From: CAYMSA01 sp964392965
Lineage (GTDB): Bacteria; Actinomycetota; Coriobacteriia; Anaerosomatales; Anaerosomataceae
Assembly (NCBI GenBank): GCA_964392965.1
Contig: CAYMSA010000009.1
Coordinates: 1 to 36,137 of the forward strand
Direction: 5' to 3'
DNA length: 36,137 bases
In this document: positions 1-12,447 of the stretch, piece by piece
Layout of the letters: each line of letters starts with the position of its first letter
Position numbering within the stretch: position 1 is the stretch's first letter
Notes under the pieces: model-generated
Told to the model about the DNA's origin: nothing
The model's database searches: none
Seen by the model: only the letters and a program-made list of their open reading frames with translations
Program-made: the position numbers and the translations under genes

Positions 1-7
1 GCGATGA

Positions 8-94
8 TGGTAGCGGTGGTGGGATTCGAACCCACACGGCCTTGCGGCCAGAGGCTTTTAAGGCCCCCTCCTGTGCCAATTCGGATACACCGCC
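8..94 (-). tRNA. tRNA-Leu (anticodon UAA)
   Basis: Read on the minus strand this folds as a class II tRNA. The 7-bp acceptor stem is GGCGGTG/CACCGCT with a G-U first pair. The anticodon arm is GGGGC-CTTAAAA-GCCTC, giving anticodon UAA (reads UUA). The variable arm is long (GGCC-GCAA-GGCC), as expected for leucine, and the T arm is GTGGG-TTCGAAT-CCCAC. The 3' CCA is encoded (positions 8-10). Both the long variable arm and the A discriminator support tRNA-Leu. Confidence 0.97.
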
Positions 95-120
95 AGTGCA
101 CCGCGCGTGACGCGATCTGC

Positions 121-149
121 GAGACCAGCCCGGTATCCCGGCCGGTCTC
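121..149 (-). terminator. Hairpin terminator after ppx/gppA
   Basis: GAGACC...GGTCTC arms (121-126 and 144-149) with further G/C pairing inside form a stem that begins within the ppx stop codon. There is no clear U-tract on the minus strand, as with most hairpins in this GC-rich window. It lies between ppx and the tRNA gene. Confidence 0.5.
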
Positions 150-1086
150 AGGCGTCGTCCCGATCCTCGAGGACGATACCGTAGAGGATATCCTGTTCGC
201 TCACGAGCGTCGATGCGAGCCCCGAATACGCGATGACCGCCTGCAGGACGAGCCCGCCTGCAACGATGACGCCCGCGCGCTCGGGCTCGAGCCCGGCGAC
301 CTGCCTGCGCTCGGCGAGCGTCATCCCCGCCAGCCGTTCGACGAGGCCGAGCAGCGCCGGCCCGGACAGGCGGTAGCCGTGAACGCGCTCGGGGTCGTAC
401 GGCTCGAGCGCGAGGTCGATGGCGGCGTAGCTCGTCGCGGTGCCCGCAACGGACACCATGTCGTCGGGTCGCTCGCGCAGCGCCGAGAAGAAGGGCTTGA
501 GCTCGCCGGCGATCCAGAGCACCGCGTCATCCAGCTGCCGGCGGGTGGGCGGGTCATCGTGCAGGAAGAGTTCGGTCACACGCCTCGCGCCGACGTCAAT
601 GGAGCGGGCGACCTCGATCCCGGTGTCTCGCGCCCCTCCGCGTGCCGCCTCGCCCACCACGAGTTCCGTGGAACCGCCGCCGATGTCGACGACGAGCACA
701 CGACGATCACGCAGGCCACGGGTGGCACCCAGAAACGTGAGGCGGGCCTCGCGATCACCCGAGATGACCTCGGGCAGCACGCCCGTCTGCCCGATGCGCG
801 CGCGGAACTCCTCGGCGTTCCCCGCGTCGCGCGCAGCCGAGGTCGCCACGCAGCGGATGTCCTGCACGCCGAGTGAGCGAGCCTCCTCAACGAATCCGGC
901 GACCGCCGCACCCACCCGCTCGATGCCTTCGGCCGAGAGCCGGCCGGTGCGGGTCCAGCCCTCGCCGAGGTGGGTGATGAGCGAGCGCCGGACGACCTCG
1001 GTAACCCGGTCTCCGTCGACGTCGGCCACCATGAGCCGCGTCGTGACCGTCCCGATGTCTATTGCGGCCCTACGTTGTGCACTCAC
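148..1086 (-). CDS. Ppx/GppA family exopolyphosphatase / pppGpp phosphohydrolase
   Basis: A 312-residue ASKHA-fold phosphatase that hydrolyses polyphosphate or the gamma phosphate of pppGpp in the cytoplasm. The first phosphate-binding loop is AAIDIGTVTTRL at the N-terminus and the second is VVDIGGGSTELVVG near residue 125. The C-terminal SEQDILYGIVLE matches the family signature SExxxREG. The length is typical of the short actinobacterial form without a C-terminal HD domain. I chose the GTG at 1086, preceded by GAGGAG, because it places the first loop close to the N-terminus. ATGs at 1110 and 1113 are alternatives. The gene overlaps the end of the DUF501 gene, so ftsB-DUF501-ppx is probably one transcript. 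Whether it prefers polyP or pppGpp cannot be told from sequence. Confidence 0.9.
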   Translation of the reverse strand: MSAQRRAAIDIGTVTTRLMVADVDGDRVTEVVRRSLITHLGEGWTRTGRLSAEGIERVGAAVAGFVEEARSLGVQDIRCVATSAARDAGNAEEFRARIGQTGVLPEVISGDREARLTFLGATRGLRDRRVLVVDIGGGSTELVVGEAARGGARDTGIEVARSIDVGARRVTELFLHDDPPTRRQLDDAVLWIAGELKPFFSALRERPDDMVSVAGTATSYAAIDLALEPYDPERVHGYRLSGPALLGLVERLAGMTLAERRQVAGLEPERAGVIVAGGLVLQAVIAYSGLASTLVSEQDILYGIVLEDRDDA

Positions 1087-1594
1087 GTCGCGCGTCACGC
1101 TCCTCGTCATCATCGAGCGAACCACATCGCCCGTCATCACACGAATACCCCACATCGCGCAGCACCGCCACGCCGATCGGATCGTCGATTCCCGCGAGCG
1201 CCGAGGCGACATGCGCATGCAGGCACTTCACGGCGAGCGGGTCCCGCTGGCCGGCGATGCCCACGTCCGGCGTCGGATCCTCGCCCCCGGCCTCGGCGGT
1301 CCGCGCTGCACGGTACGCGACATCGGCGGCCCGCAGACGCGCCGCGAGCACCGGATCGGTGGCGAGACGCCTGCGCCAGCGCTCGACCTCTCCGACCGAC
1401 TCGAGGGCCGCCACCCGCTCCACGAGATGCGGACACGTCAGGTAGCAGAGCGTGGGAAACGGCGTCCCGTCCTCGAGAAGCGGCGCGGTGACGATGACGC
1501 CCGGGTGGCCGTACTCACAGCGCCACGCGACCCTCCATCGTCCCCGCGGCGCCCGTCCGAGCTGGTGCGCCACAAGGGAAGCGTCGTCCATCAC
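1070..1594 (-). CDS. DUF501 family protein
   Basis: A 174-residue protein of a family found mainly in Actinobacteria, almost always between ftsB and ppx/gppA, as here. Conserved family segments are visible: an N-terminal QLGRxPRG motif, FPTLCYLTCPHLV in the middle, and VKCLHAHVASALAG...PIGVAVL near residues 130-150. The paired Cys and His residues (CPH, CLHAH) could bind metal, which is inference. The start ATGATG overlaps the ftsB stop by 4 bases (ATGA), pointing to translational coupling. The biochemical role is unknown. Confidence 0.9.
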   Translation of the reverse strand: MMDDASLVAHQLGRAPRGRWRVAWRCEYGHPGVIVTAPLLEDGTPFPTLCYLTCPHLVERVAALESVGEVERWRRRLATDPVLAARLRAADVAYRAARTAEAGGEDPTPDVGIAGQRDPLAVKCLHAHVASALAGIDDPIGVAVLRDVGYSCDDGRCGSLDDDEERDARRECTT

Positions 1595-2304
1595 TCGGAC
1601 CCGAACACCGCGTCGATCGCCCGCTGCCAGAACGACGGGGCCGACGTGGCCTGGGCCTGCGCGGTCTGCGTTCCCTCGCCGCCGGTCACGAGGTACGCCT
1701 GCTCACCCGGCTTCACGTAGCCAAGACTCTCGCGCGCGAGTCGCTCGACGCCCTCCGGCGTGGACAGCGCGGCCATCTCGTCCCTCAGCGCGGCGTTACG
1801 CTCCTGCAGCGTCTCGAGCTCCGCCTGAAGCGACGCGACCTTGCGTTCCTCCTCGTAATGCAGCTGGAGCACGGGATAGACGAACCACACCGCAGCCACT
1901 ACCGAGGCGAGCACGATGCCGATGGCCGCACGATGTTGCCACCCGCGCGACGCGGTCGGACGGGCGCTGCCCTTCCCGGGCGTCTTCCGCGCCGCGGGGT
2001 TCGCGGGCTTGGTCTTGGGGCGGGCCGACTGTGCCGAAGTGCGCTTGGTGGAAGCGCCCGTGGCCGAGCTCTTGCCGGACGCCTTCACCCGGGCCCTGGG
2101 TGCTGCTGCATCCGTGCGACCGCGCGAGGCGGCCGTCGTCCTGGCACGCGGCGTGGCGTCAGCGGGCGGAAGATAGGAGCGGGAGACGGTGCTCTTGCCG
2201 GTGCCCGAACGTTGGGAAGTGGACGCGCGAGAGACGGACCCCCTCGATGAGGTCGTCTTCTTCGCGGTCGCCTTTGCCTTCTTCTGCGTGTTCGATGCAG
2301 CCAT
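1591..2304 (-). CDS. ftsB: FtsB/DivIC septum formation initiator with long basic N-terminal tail
   Basis: A bitopic cell-division protein that joins the FtsQ-FtsL-FtsB complex. Of its 237 residues, the first ~120 are low-complexity and very rich in Lys, Arg, Ser, Thr, Ala and Pro (a cytoplasmic disordered tail). One membrane helix follows (IGIVLASVVAAVWFVYPVL), then a coiled coil (EEERKVASLQAELETLQERN) and the DivIC signature around PEGVERLARESLGYVKPGE. The core is normal size, while the tail is longer than in classical FtsB; long tails are common in actinobacterial homologues. ATG 2304 was chosen because it starts the Lys/Ser/Thr-rich tail. An ATG at 2343 in the same frame is possible. It heads the ftsB-DUF501-ppx group. 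Confidence 0.88.
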   Translation of the reverse strand: MAASNTQKKAKATAKKTTSSRGSVSRASTSQRSGTGKSTVSRSYLPPADATPRARTTAASRGRTDAAAPRARVKASGKSSATGASTKRTSAQSARPKTKPANPAARKTPGKGSARPTASRGWQHRAAIGIVLASVVAAVWFVYPVLQLHYEEERKVASLQAELETLQERNAALRDEMAALSTPEGVERLARESLGYVKPGEQAYLVTGGEGTQTAQAQATSAPSFWQRAIDAVFGSE

Positions 2305-2376
2305 GTGCGCGCAATCAGTGGTGTGACCAGGCAAGCGGACCATCGGTGGGCATGGTGAGTCCCCCTCGATGGAGCC

Positions 2377-2405
2377 ATAGTAGCACCTCGGCACACCGAA
2401 ATGAA
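2377..2405 (-). promoter_or_regulatory. Candidate sigma70-type promoter of ftsB-DUF501-ppx
   Basis: On the minus strand, TTCATT (2405-2400), a 17-base spacer and TACTAT (2382-2377) lie about 70 bases before the ftsB start. The -10 is good and the -35 is weak. Confidence 0.4.
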
Positions 2406-2428
2406 CGCTCAATCTCAGGTTGAGGCTG

Positions 2429-2458
2429 ATATGGCCACACCTCCTGGCGTGGCCATAT
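2429..2458 (-). terminator. Hairpin between eno and ftsB
   Basis: A perfect 10-bp inverted repeat ATATGGCCAC / GTGGCCATAT with a 10-base loop lies 54 bases past the enolase stop. It probably ends the mfd-prsA-mazG-eno transcript. No U-tract follows. Confidence 0.6.
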
Positions 2459-2511
2459 CCTCACTCTGGTACGGGAACCCGCCGGGAACGGCAGGGGCGC
2501 TCGCCCGGCTC

Positions 2512-3807
<1,296 letters not shown>

Positions 3808-3818
3808 GGTCTGTCCCT

Positions 3819-4913
3819 TCACTCGTCGCCGCGGACGCGCTCGGCCCGCTCGCGGATCTTCGCCCGCTCCCACAGGTCGTCCCATTCGCCGGCGGTCAGT
3901 TCGCTGAGCGATCTGCCCTGCCCGGCCGCACTGCGCTCCACATCGGTGAAGCGCCTCGTGAATCGCTCGCACGTCTCTCGAAGTGCCGACTCAGCATCGA
4001 TTCCCATCTTTCGGGCCACGTTCACGACCGTGAAGAGCACGTCGCCGAGTTCCTCGGCGGCCTCGGGCGACCCGGGCTCCGTGGCCAGAAGCTCCCCGAT
4101 CTCCTCGTGCACCTTGGCCCAGACGCCGTCGAGGTCGTCCCACTCGAACCCCATACCGGCCGCCCGACGCGAGATCTTCTGCGCGCGCATGAGAGCCGGA
4201 AACGCTCGCGGCACCTCGCCGAGGGCGCCGGCCTGCGGCTTCTCATCACGCTTGACGGCGTCCCACACCCGCGTGACGTCCGCGGCGGTCTCCGCGGTCA
4301 CCTCGCCGAAGACGTGCGGGTGACGCCGGATGATCTTCTCGACGATCGAGCGTATGACGTCGTCGACGGTGAATGTGCCCTCACCGGCACCGATCTCCGC
4401 ATGCAGCGCCACCTGGAGCAGGAGGTCGCCGAGTTCCTCGGCGAGGTGGAGCCGATCGCCTGACTCGATCGCAGCGACCGTCTCGTACGCCTCCTCGATG
4501 AGATTGGGCGCCAGACTCTCGTGCGTCTGTTCGCGGTCCCAGGGACAGCCGCCCGGACTGCGCAACACGCCCACCAGGCGCATGAGCTCGTCGAAGTCCG
4601 GCGTGCGACCGTTCGCACGCTCGGAGGTTCTGCCCGCCATGCCCGACACGTCCTCCTGGCCTACGAGGACGAGCACGTCGGCCGCCTGCGCGAGACCGAG
4701 GAGCGCCTGCAGCGCCACGGTGAGGTCCGCCGAGAGGTCGATTCCGAGATCGGCGGGACTGCGGACGTCGACGCCGAGCGCCACCAGCTCGCGATGGAGG
4801 CCGTCGCCCACGGCTACGATCGTCGGCTCGGACCCGCGGCCGGCCGATGCCCGGAGGTCATCGGGCACACCGCTCCCATCAGCCGGCCACCCGACGACCG
4901 CTAGCGATCCCAC
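3819..4913 (-). CDS. mazG: MazG nucleoside triphosphate pyrophosphohydrolase with N-terminal extension
   Basis: Hydrolyses (d)NTPs to NMP plus pyrophosphate (house-cleaning). From about residue 105 the 364-residue protein is a classical tandem MazG: FDELMRLVGVLRSPGGCPWDREQTHESL, then the Mg-binding helices EEAYETVAAIESGD...LAEELGDLLLQV and, in the second repeat, HEEIGELL...EELGDVLFTVVNVARK. The first ~100 residues do not look like MazG. In position they match the tetrapyrrole-methylase part of YabN-type fusions but are far shorter, so they may be a remnant (inference). The start is GTG at 4913 after a G-rich stretch. It sits between prsA (26 bases) and eno (11 bases). Confidence 0.93.
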   Translation of the reverse strand: MGSLAVVGWPADGSGVPDDLRASAGRGSEPTIVAVGDGLHRELVALGVDVRSPADLGIDLSADLTVALQALLGLAQAADVLVLVGQEDVSGMAGRTSERANGRTPDFDELMRLVGVLRSPGGCPWDREQTHESLAPNLIEEAYETVAAIESGDRLHLAEELGDLLLQVALHAEIGAGEGTFTVDDVIRSIVEKIIRRHPHVFGEVTAETAADVTRVWDAVKRDEKPQAGALGEVPRAFPALMRAQKISRRAAGMGFEWDDLDGVWAKVHEEIGELLATEPGSPEAAEELGDVLFTVVNVARKMGIDAESALRETCERFTRRFTDVERSAAGQGRSLSELTAGEWDDLWERAKIRERAERVRGDE

Positions 4914-4939
4914 GCCACTGCCCCCGCTACAGGATCCAC

Positions 4940-5872
4940 CTACTCGGCGAGCGCGTCGTCGGTCGAAGGCGCAAGCGTGGCGTCAAGGTACTCGATGTCC
5001 GCCCGTGCCACGAGGTCCTCGATGAACCGGTAGTAGGCGTCCGAGATGATGGTCTCAGACGCACTCGAGACGACCTCCTCGGGGCAGTCGGCGAGCGGCG
5101 TGTCGGTGGTGACTTCGCTCACCTTGCGGATGATGTGCCAGCCGTAGTCGGACTGCACCGGCTCACTCACTTCACCCGGGACGAGGCCTGCCGAAGCCGA
5201 GGCGAACTCGGGCACCCACGTGCCGGCAGGCGCCCAGCCCAGGCTGCCGCCCTCCAGGGCGCTGTACGTGTCGGTCGAGTACTCGGTGGCGAGCGCGTTG
5301 AAGTCATCGCCATCAGCGATGCGGTCGTAGAGCAGCGTGGCCGTCTCCTCGCTCGTCACGAGAATATGCTCGAGCAGCATGTACGTCTCGGGGAGGACCG
5401 TCGCCGAGGTGTTGTCGGACACCCACTCGAACAGGAAGTTCTGTGACAGCTGGTCGCGGACCTGCATGCGCAGATCGTCGGTCGTCATGCCGAGCTCGGT
5501 GAGCTCAGCCTGAAGAGACGCGTCGGTGCTCGCCGTGCCGACCATTGAGACGATGCCCTCTTCCACTGCGGTCTCGGAGAGGTCAGCGCCGAGTGAAGTG
5601 GCCTCGGCCTGCACGACCTTGGATTCGATGAGGTACTGGAGTATGTACTGCTGATACTGCGTCTTTGCCGTGCCGGTGGGTTCTTCGCCCAGCTGCAGAA
5701 CGACCTGACTCCACAGGTTGTCGAGCTCGGCCCTGGTGATGTCCTCACCGTTGACGCGCGCCACCACGTCCTTGGACTCGGACGCGCATCCAGCGATGAT
5801 GCCGAGCGCGGCGATCGCCACGACGAGTACGGTCACGACGATGAACCTGCCCGAGAACGAACGACGAAGCAT
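4940..5872 (-). CDS. PrsA/SurA-like foldase lipoprotein (parvulin peptidyl-prolyl isomerase)
   Basis: An exported chaperone/PPIase, probably anchored to the outer face of the membrane by a lipid. A hydrophobic signal (IVVTVLVVAIAALGII) ends in the lipobox IAGC, with Cys near residue 29. A SurA-N-like helical region follows, including VVARVNGEDITRAELDNLW. The parvulin domain spans about residues 165-270: LEHILVTSEETA, FNALATEYSTD, GGSLGWAPAGTWVPEF, VQSDYGWHIIRK. Its 310 residues are typical. ATG 5872 has an upstream GGGAG and lies 9 bases from the mfd stop, so it is co-transcribed with mfd. Confidence 0.9.
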   Translation of the reverse strand: MLRRSFSGRFIVVTVLVVAIAALGIIAGCASESKDVVARVNGEDITRAELDNLWSQVVLQLGEEPTGTAKTQYQQYILQYLIESKVVQAEATSLGADLSETAVEEGIVSMVGTASTDASLQAELTELGMTTDDLRMQVRDQLSQNFLFEWVSDNTSATVLPETYMLLEHILVTSEETATLLYDRIADGDDFNALATEYSTDTYSALEGGSLGWAPAGTWVPEFASASAGLVPGEVSEPVQSDYGWHIIRKVSEVTTDTPLADCPEEVVSSASETIISDAYYRFIEDLVARADIEYLDATLAPSTDDALAE

Positions 5873-5881
5873 GCTTTCTCC

Positions 5882-9304
<3,423 letters not shown>

Positions 9305-9372
9305 GACAGACCCCCGATTCACGGAGCAGCACGAAGTGCCCGGGTCCGGCGTTGCCGGGCGGGCGCCTGGCG

Positions 9373-9401
9373 AGTGTAGGGCGCCCGGGCGCCCCGGTCA
9401 A
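9373..9401 (-). promoter_or_regulatory. Promoter of the mfd-prsA-mazG-eno operon
   Basis: On the minus strand, TTGACC (9401-9396), a 17-base spacer and TACACT (9378-9373) lie about 70 bases before the mfd start. The spacer is an almost pure G/C palindrome. Confidence 0.7.
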
Positions 9402-9417
9402 ATCGCGGGCGCCCGGG
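9384..9417. repeat. Perfect GC inverted repeat overlapping the mfd promoter
   Basis: CCCGGGCGCCC (9384-9394) and GGGCGCCCGGG (9407-9417) form an 11-bp stem with a 12-base loop that spans the -35 box of mfd. It also lies just past the end of the lipoprotein gene (9430), so it may act as that gene's terminator, as an operator, or both. Confidence 0.65.
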
Positions 9418-9429
9418 AGTCCTCCGTCA

Positions 9430-10737
9430 CTACTCGATGGTGTACCGCCTGATGAAGAAGGCCGGATCGTCGTTGAAGCGATGCCCGAAGATGATGACGT
9501 GAGACTCGTTGGCAGGCTGCCCCGGCAGCAGGTGCCACCAGACATCATCGGAGACGCCGCTCGTCCTGATCAGCGTGTAGCGTTCACGTGTCTCCAGGTC
9601 CAGTACCTTCACAGAGGGCCAGCTCACACCACCTGGCGCACCGAGGACGTCTTCCTCGTGAACGACCTTCCCGGCGACGAAGCACGGATCGCAGCCCGCC
9701 TCGGACACCCGGTAGCGCTCACCTGATGAGTCGCGAAGGAACACGGACGGGTACAGCTCATCCGGCCCCTCATCGGCCGACCACAGGAGGGTGCCATCCC
9801 GGTAGGCCGGCCAGTGCGCGACATCGTACGTGTTCTGCAGATCGACGCGCAGTCGCTCGGCGCCGTCCCGGAGATCGAGCACCACGCACTCCATGGCCGA
9901 CGTTCGATTGTCGAGACTGCGTACGACTACCAGGTCATCGCCCTGGACCTGGAACACGTGCGTCATGTGGATGTCGCCGTAGGTCTCGGTGCTCACACCG
10001 GTCCCCAGATCGTGCGCGACAACGCGGCTCCGGTAGGCCATGCTCTCCTGCCTGGGATTCGGGTGTGCGTTGTTCATCCAGTAGAGCGTGTCCCCTACCA
10101 CCTGCAGCAGCGGTCGTGACCACGCCGCCGTGACCGACTGTGTCACCAGCACGGACTCCCCCAGGGCGAGAGCGCCGTCCTCGATCGGCGCAGCGAGCAC
10201 CCGCCAGTGCACGTTGTAGGGATCCTCATACTCATTACCTGACATCTCTTCCCACACCAGCCAGTCGTCAGAACAGGCCGCGCCGAGGATGAGATGGTTG
10301 TCTGCGAGTGGCCCCTCTCCCGGCACCACGACGGCGCTCTCGCCCGTCTGGAAGTCGAGGAGGCGCAGGCTGTTCATCTCGCGGTCCCTGGCACTCTCAT
10401 AGAGTACGGCGTAGCGCTCGCTGCAGGTCTTCATGCGGATGTTGTCGCTGAAACGGTATTCGTCGTACACCAGGTCCGGAGCGGTGCACTCCACCGACTC
10501 GTACACACTCACGGCCGTCGCAGCGGCAGTCTCCGTGGCGACCTCGCCCTGCCCGCTGTCCGGCTGGCCGCCGCCCTCTCCCGCAGTCGGTCCACAGCCC
10601 GTGGCGAGGACCCCACACAGCCCGAGGACGCCCAGAATCGATGCCCACCGGAGCGGGTGGCTCCTCGACCCTCGTGACTCACCTACGTCATGAACCCCCA
10701 GCGGCGCTCCCGCCTGACCCATCGGACACGATCCCAT
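9430..10737 (-). CDS. Exported lipoprotein, probable beta-propeller (TolB/WD40-like)
   Basis: The 435-residue product has a signal segment (ILGVLGLCGVL) ending in the lipobox LATGC, then a Gly/Thr/Ala-rich linker and a ~340-residue domain. In that domain short blade-like units recur: LRLLDFQTGES, DTLYWMNNAH, VVAHDLGTGVST, CVVLDLRDGAE, GTLLWSADE, VKVLDLETRERYTLI. This pattern is typical of periplasmic-type beta-propellers that bind proteins or sugars. The precise function is not recognised. ATG 10737 was chosen for the G-rich ribosome site (GGGGAGAGGC). It follows the C39 peptidase gene on the same strand, separated by a terminator hairpin. Confidence 0.7.
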   Translation of the reverse strand: MGSCPMGQAGAPLGVHDVGESRGSRSHPLRWASILGVLGLCGVLATGCGPTAGEGGGQPDSGQGEVATETAAATAVSVYESVECTAPDLVYDEYRFSDNIRMKTCSERYAVLYESARDREMNSLRLLDFQTGESAVVVPGEGPLADNHLILGAACSDDWLVWEEMSGNEYEDPYNVHWRVLAAPIEDGALALGESVLVTQSVTAAWSRPLLQVVGDTLYWMNNAHPNPRQESMAYRSRVVAHDLGTGVSTETYGDIHMTHVFQVQGDDLVVVRSLDNRTSAMECVVLDLRDGAERLRVDLQNTYDVAHWPAYRDGTLLWSADEGPDELYPSVFLRDSSGERYRVSEAGCDPCFVAGKVVHEEDVLGAPGGVSWPSVKVLDLETRERYTLIRTSGVSDDVWWHLLPGQPANESHVIIFGHRFNDDPAFFIRRYTIE

Positions 10738-10765
10738 GCCTCTCCCCTTCTCCCCGGTCCGGCCA

Positions 10766-10792
10766 GGGGCCACGAGCGACGCTCGTGGCCCC
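10766..10792 (-). terminator. Terminator hairpin after the C39-like peptidase gene
   Basis: GGGGCCACGAGC / GCTCGTGGCCCC is a perfect 12-bp stem with a 3-base loop. It lies 14 bases past the peptidase stop and before the lipoprotein start. It lacks a U-tract. Confidence 0.75.
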
Positions 10793-10805
10793 GTCAGTGC
10801 CGCTG

Positions 10806-11534
10806 TCAGTACACCATCGCCTTGCGCCAGTGGCTCAGAACACCCTGTGCGACCTGTTTCCTCGGGTACGTCTTGTGCCCGAGCGTGTCACCGCCACCTG
10901 GGTGCCAGTCTCGCTCACCGTACGGATCATTCAGCCTGATCGTCATGGAGCGCCAGTCGAACGCCTCGACACACAGAATGTGACCGGAGTGGTCATACAC
11001 ATAGTTGCTCCACACCGAGCCGTCGATCCGGACGTCGGCGGCCATGGGATGCTTCCGGTTGAGAAGGCCGTACTGGATGCGGTTCGCCACATCGAGCTCA
11101 CTCGTGCATGGACCCGTGTACACGTAGCTGACGCCAGCGAAATAGCGAATCGCATCGTCGACCCGGCTGAAGTCCGTGCCGTCGGGCGTCGTGCCGAGCC
11201 ACGCCGCGATCTGGCTCTGCGTGGCGGGCGCCCCCCAGTAGTCATCGATGATCTGCACGGTGGCCGGGCCGCACCAGTACGAACGCTCCTGGGCGTGCGT
11301 CGGCGTGTAGTAGTACTTGTACGGGATATCGCTGCCGAGAAGCGACACCCGTCCCGAAGTCGACGTACCCTTCAGCCATCGGACGTAGTCACGCTCCGCC
11401 GCTATGGTCGCCTTCGTCGGCACGTCCTCGGTCGGCGCAGCACTGTCTCCCGTGCCAGCCGCACACGCTGCCGACGGCACCACGGCAAGCGCCGCGGCCA
11501 GACATGCCGTGACCAACGCTCGTCTCCCCTTCAT
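10806..11534 (-). CDS. Secreted C39-like (papain-fold) cysteine peptidase
   Basis: A 242-residue exported protein. An N-terminal signal peptide (RRALVTACLAAALAVVPSAACA) is followed by a Thr/Ala-rich linker and a C39_2-type domain. The catalytic Cys is in SYWCGPATVQ near residue 88, followed by the usual QSQIAAWLGT helix. The catalytic His is in SGHILCVEAFD near residue 185 and the Asn/Asp in LNDPYGE near residue 203. Such stand-alone domains occur in secreted actinobacterial proteins of unknown substrate and are not bacteriocin exporters. ATG 11534 has GAGGGGTGATGG before it. It is followed by its own terminator, so the downstream lipoprotein is probably expressed separately. Confidence 0.82.
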   Translation of the reverse strand: MKGRRALVTACLAAALAVVPSAACAAGTGDSAAPTEDVPTKATIAAERDYVRWLKGTSTSGRVSLLGSDIPYKYYYTPTHAQERSYWCGPATVQIIDDYWGAPATQSQIAAWLGTTPDGTDFSRVDDAIRYFAGVSYVYTGPCTSELDVANRIQYGLLNRKHPMAADVRIDGSVWSNYVYDHSGHILCVEAFDWRSMTIRLNDPYGERDWHPGGGDTLGHKTYPRKQVAQGVLSHWRKAMVY

Positions 11535-11658
11535 CCATCACCCCTCCTGTCTCGTCTGTCACCTGAGACGGCGGAATGGCGCTCGCGCCAAGAGGGAAGC
11601 CCGCCGACCCGGCCGTGACACTCCCCCCGCACACGGCCGCGCCTCACTCTCGCGCATG

Positions 11659-11680
11659 GCGTTTACCCGTCGATAAACGC
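11659..11680. repeat. Inverted repeat GCGTTTA-N8-TAAACGC before nth
   Basis: A perfect 7-bp palindrome lies 50 bases upstream of nth, between the divergent C39 peptidase and nth genes. It could be an operator; no convincing -35/-10 pair was seen around it. Confidence 0.45.
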
Positions 11681-11730
11681 AGGGTTCCCCGCCTCGGGTA
11701 CCATGTGCCTATCCGACCCGGGGAGGCACC

Positions 11731-12387
11731 GTGACAGACCTGGAGCGCGCCGCGCTGATAGACGCCCGCCTCAAGGAGGCATATCCGAAAGCCGAGATCG
11801 CACTGACGTTTCGCTCGGACTTCCAGCTCCTCGTCGCCGTCATCCTCTCCGCACAGACGACGGACATCACGGTGAACAAGGTCACCCCGGCGCTCTTCCA
11901 GCGTTTCCCCACGCCGGAATCGCTCGCCGGTGCCGACCCCGCCGAGGTGGAGTCGATCGTCCGGCCCACCGGCTTCTTCCGCAACAAGACCAAGAACATC
12001 ATCGGCGCAGCACAGCGCATCGTGGCCGAGTACGGCGGCAAGGTCCCGCAGACGATGGAGGAGCTCCTCACGCTTCCCGGCGTCGCGCGCAAGACGGCCA
12101 ACATCGTCCTGTACAACTGCTTCGGTCTGGCCGAGGGCATCGCCGTGGACACGCACGTGCTCCGGCTCGCGCACCGGCTCGGCTACTCGGCACAGAAGGA
12201 CCCCAACAAGGTGGAGCGGGATCTGATGGCACTCTTCCCGCGCGAAGAATGGGGCGCCCTCACGTATCGGCTCATCGAGCACGGCCGGGCGATCTGCGAC
12301 GCGAAGCGCCCGATCTGCGGGCAGTGCGTCGTCTCGGACCTCTGCCCGAGCGCGTTCACCGAGAAGGGCTGGCGGGAGCACGCGTAG
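11731..12387 (+). CDS. nth: Endonuclease III (DNA glycosylase/AP lyase)
   Basis: Removes oxidised pyrimidines and nicks abasic sites in base excision repair. It has 218 residues, the standard length. LLVAVILSAQTTD is the family N-terminal signature. The helix-hairpin-helix LPGVARKTANIVL carries the catalytic Lys near residue 118, and VDTHVLRLAHRLG carries the catalytic Asp near residue 136. The C-terminal C-x6-C-x2-C-x5-C motif (CDAKRPICGQCVVSDLC) binds a [4Fe-4S] cluster. The start is GTG at 11731 after GGGGAGG. The Sec-peroxiredoxin gene follows 60 bases downstream with its own ribosome site, so the two oxidative-damage genes may be co-transcribed. Confidence 0.97.
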   Translation: MTDLERAALIDARLKEAYPKAEIALTFRSDFQLLVAVILSAQTTDITVNKVTPALFQRFPTPESLAGADPAEVESIVRPTGFFRNKTKNIIGAAQRIVAEYGGKVPQTMEELLTLPGVARKTANIVLYNCFGLAEGIAVDTHVLRLAHRLGYSAQKDPNKVERDLMALFPREEWGALTYRLIEHGRAICDAKRPICGQCVVSDLCPSAFTEKGWREHA

Positions 12388-12447
12388 GCGAGCTTCGGGA
12401 GGCATGGGTACATACCGGTGGACGGAACCGATCGCCGAGGAGGGGCC

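Noticed and set aside
121..149. The ppx terminator as a third copy of the adhesin leader
   Set aside because: It shares TGAGACCGGCC but lacks P1, GGTCACC and GAGCCA, and lies at a gene end, so it is taken as an ordinary terminator.
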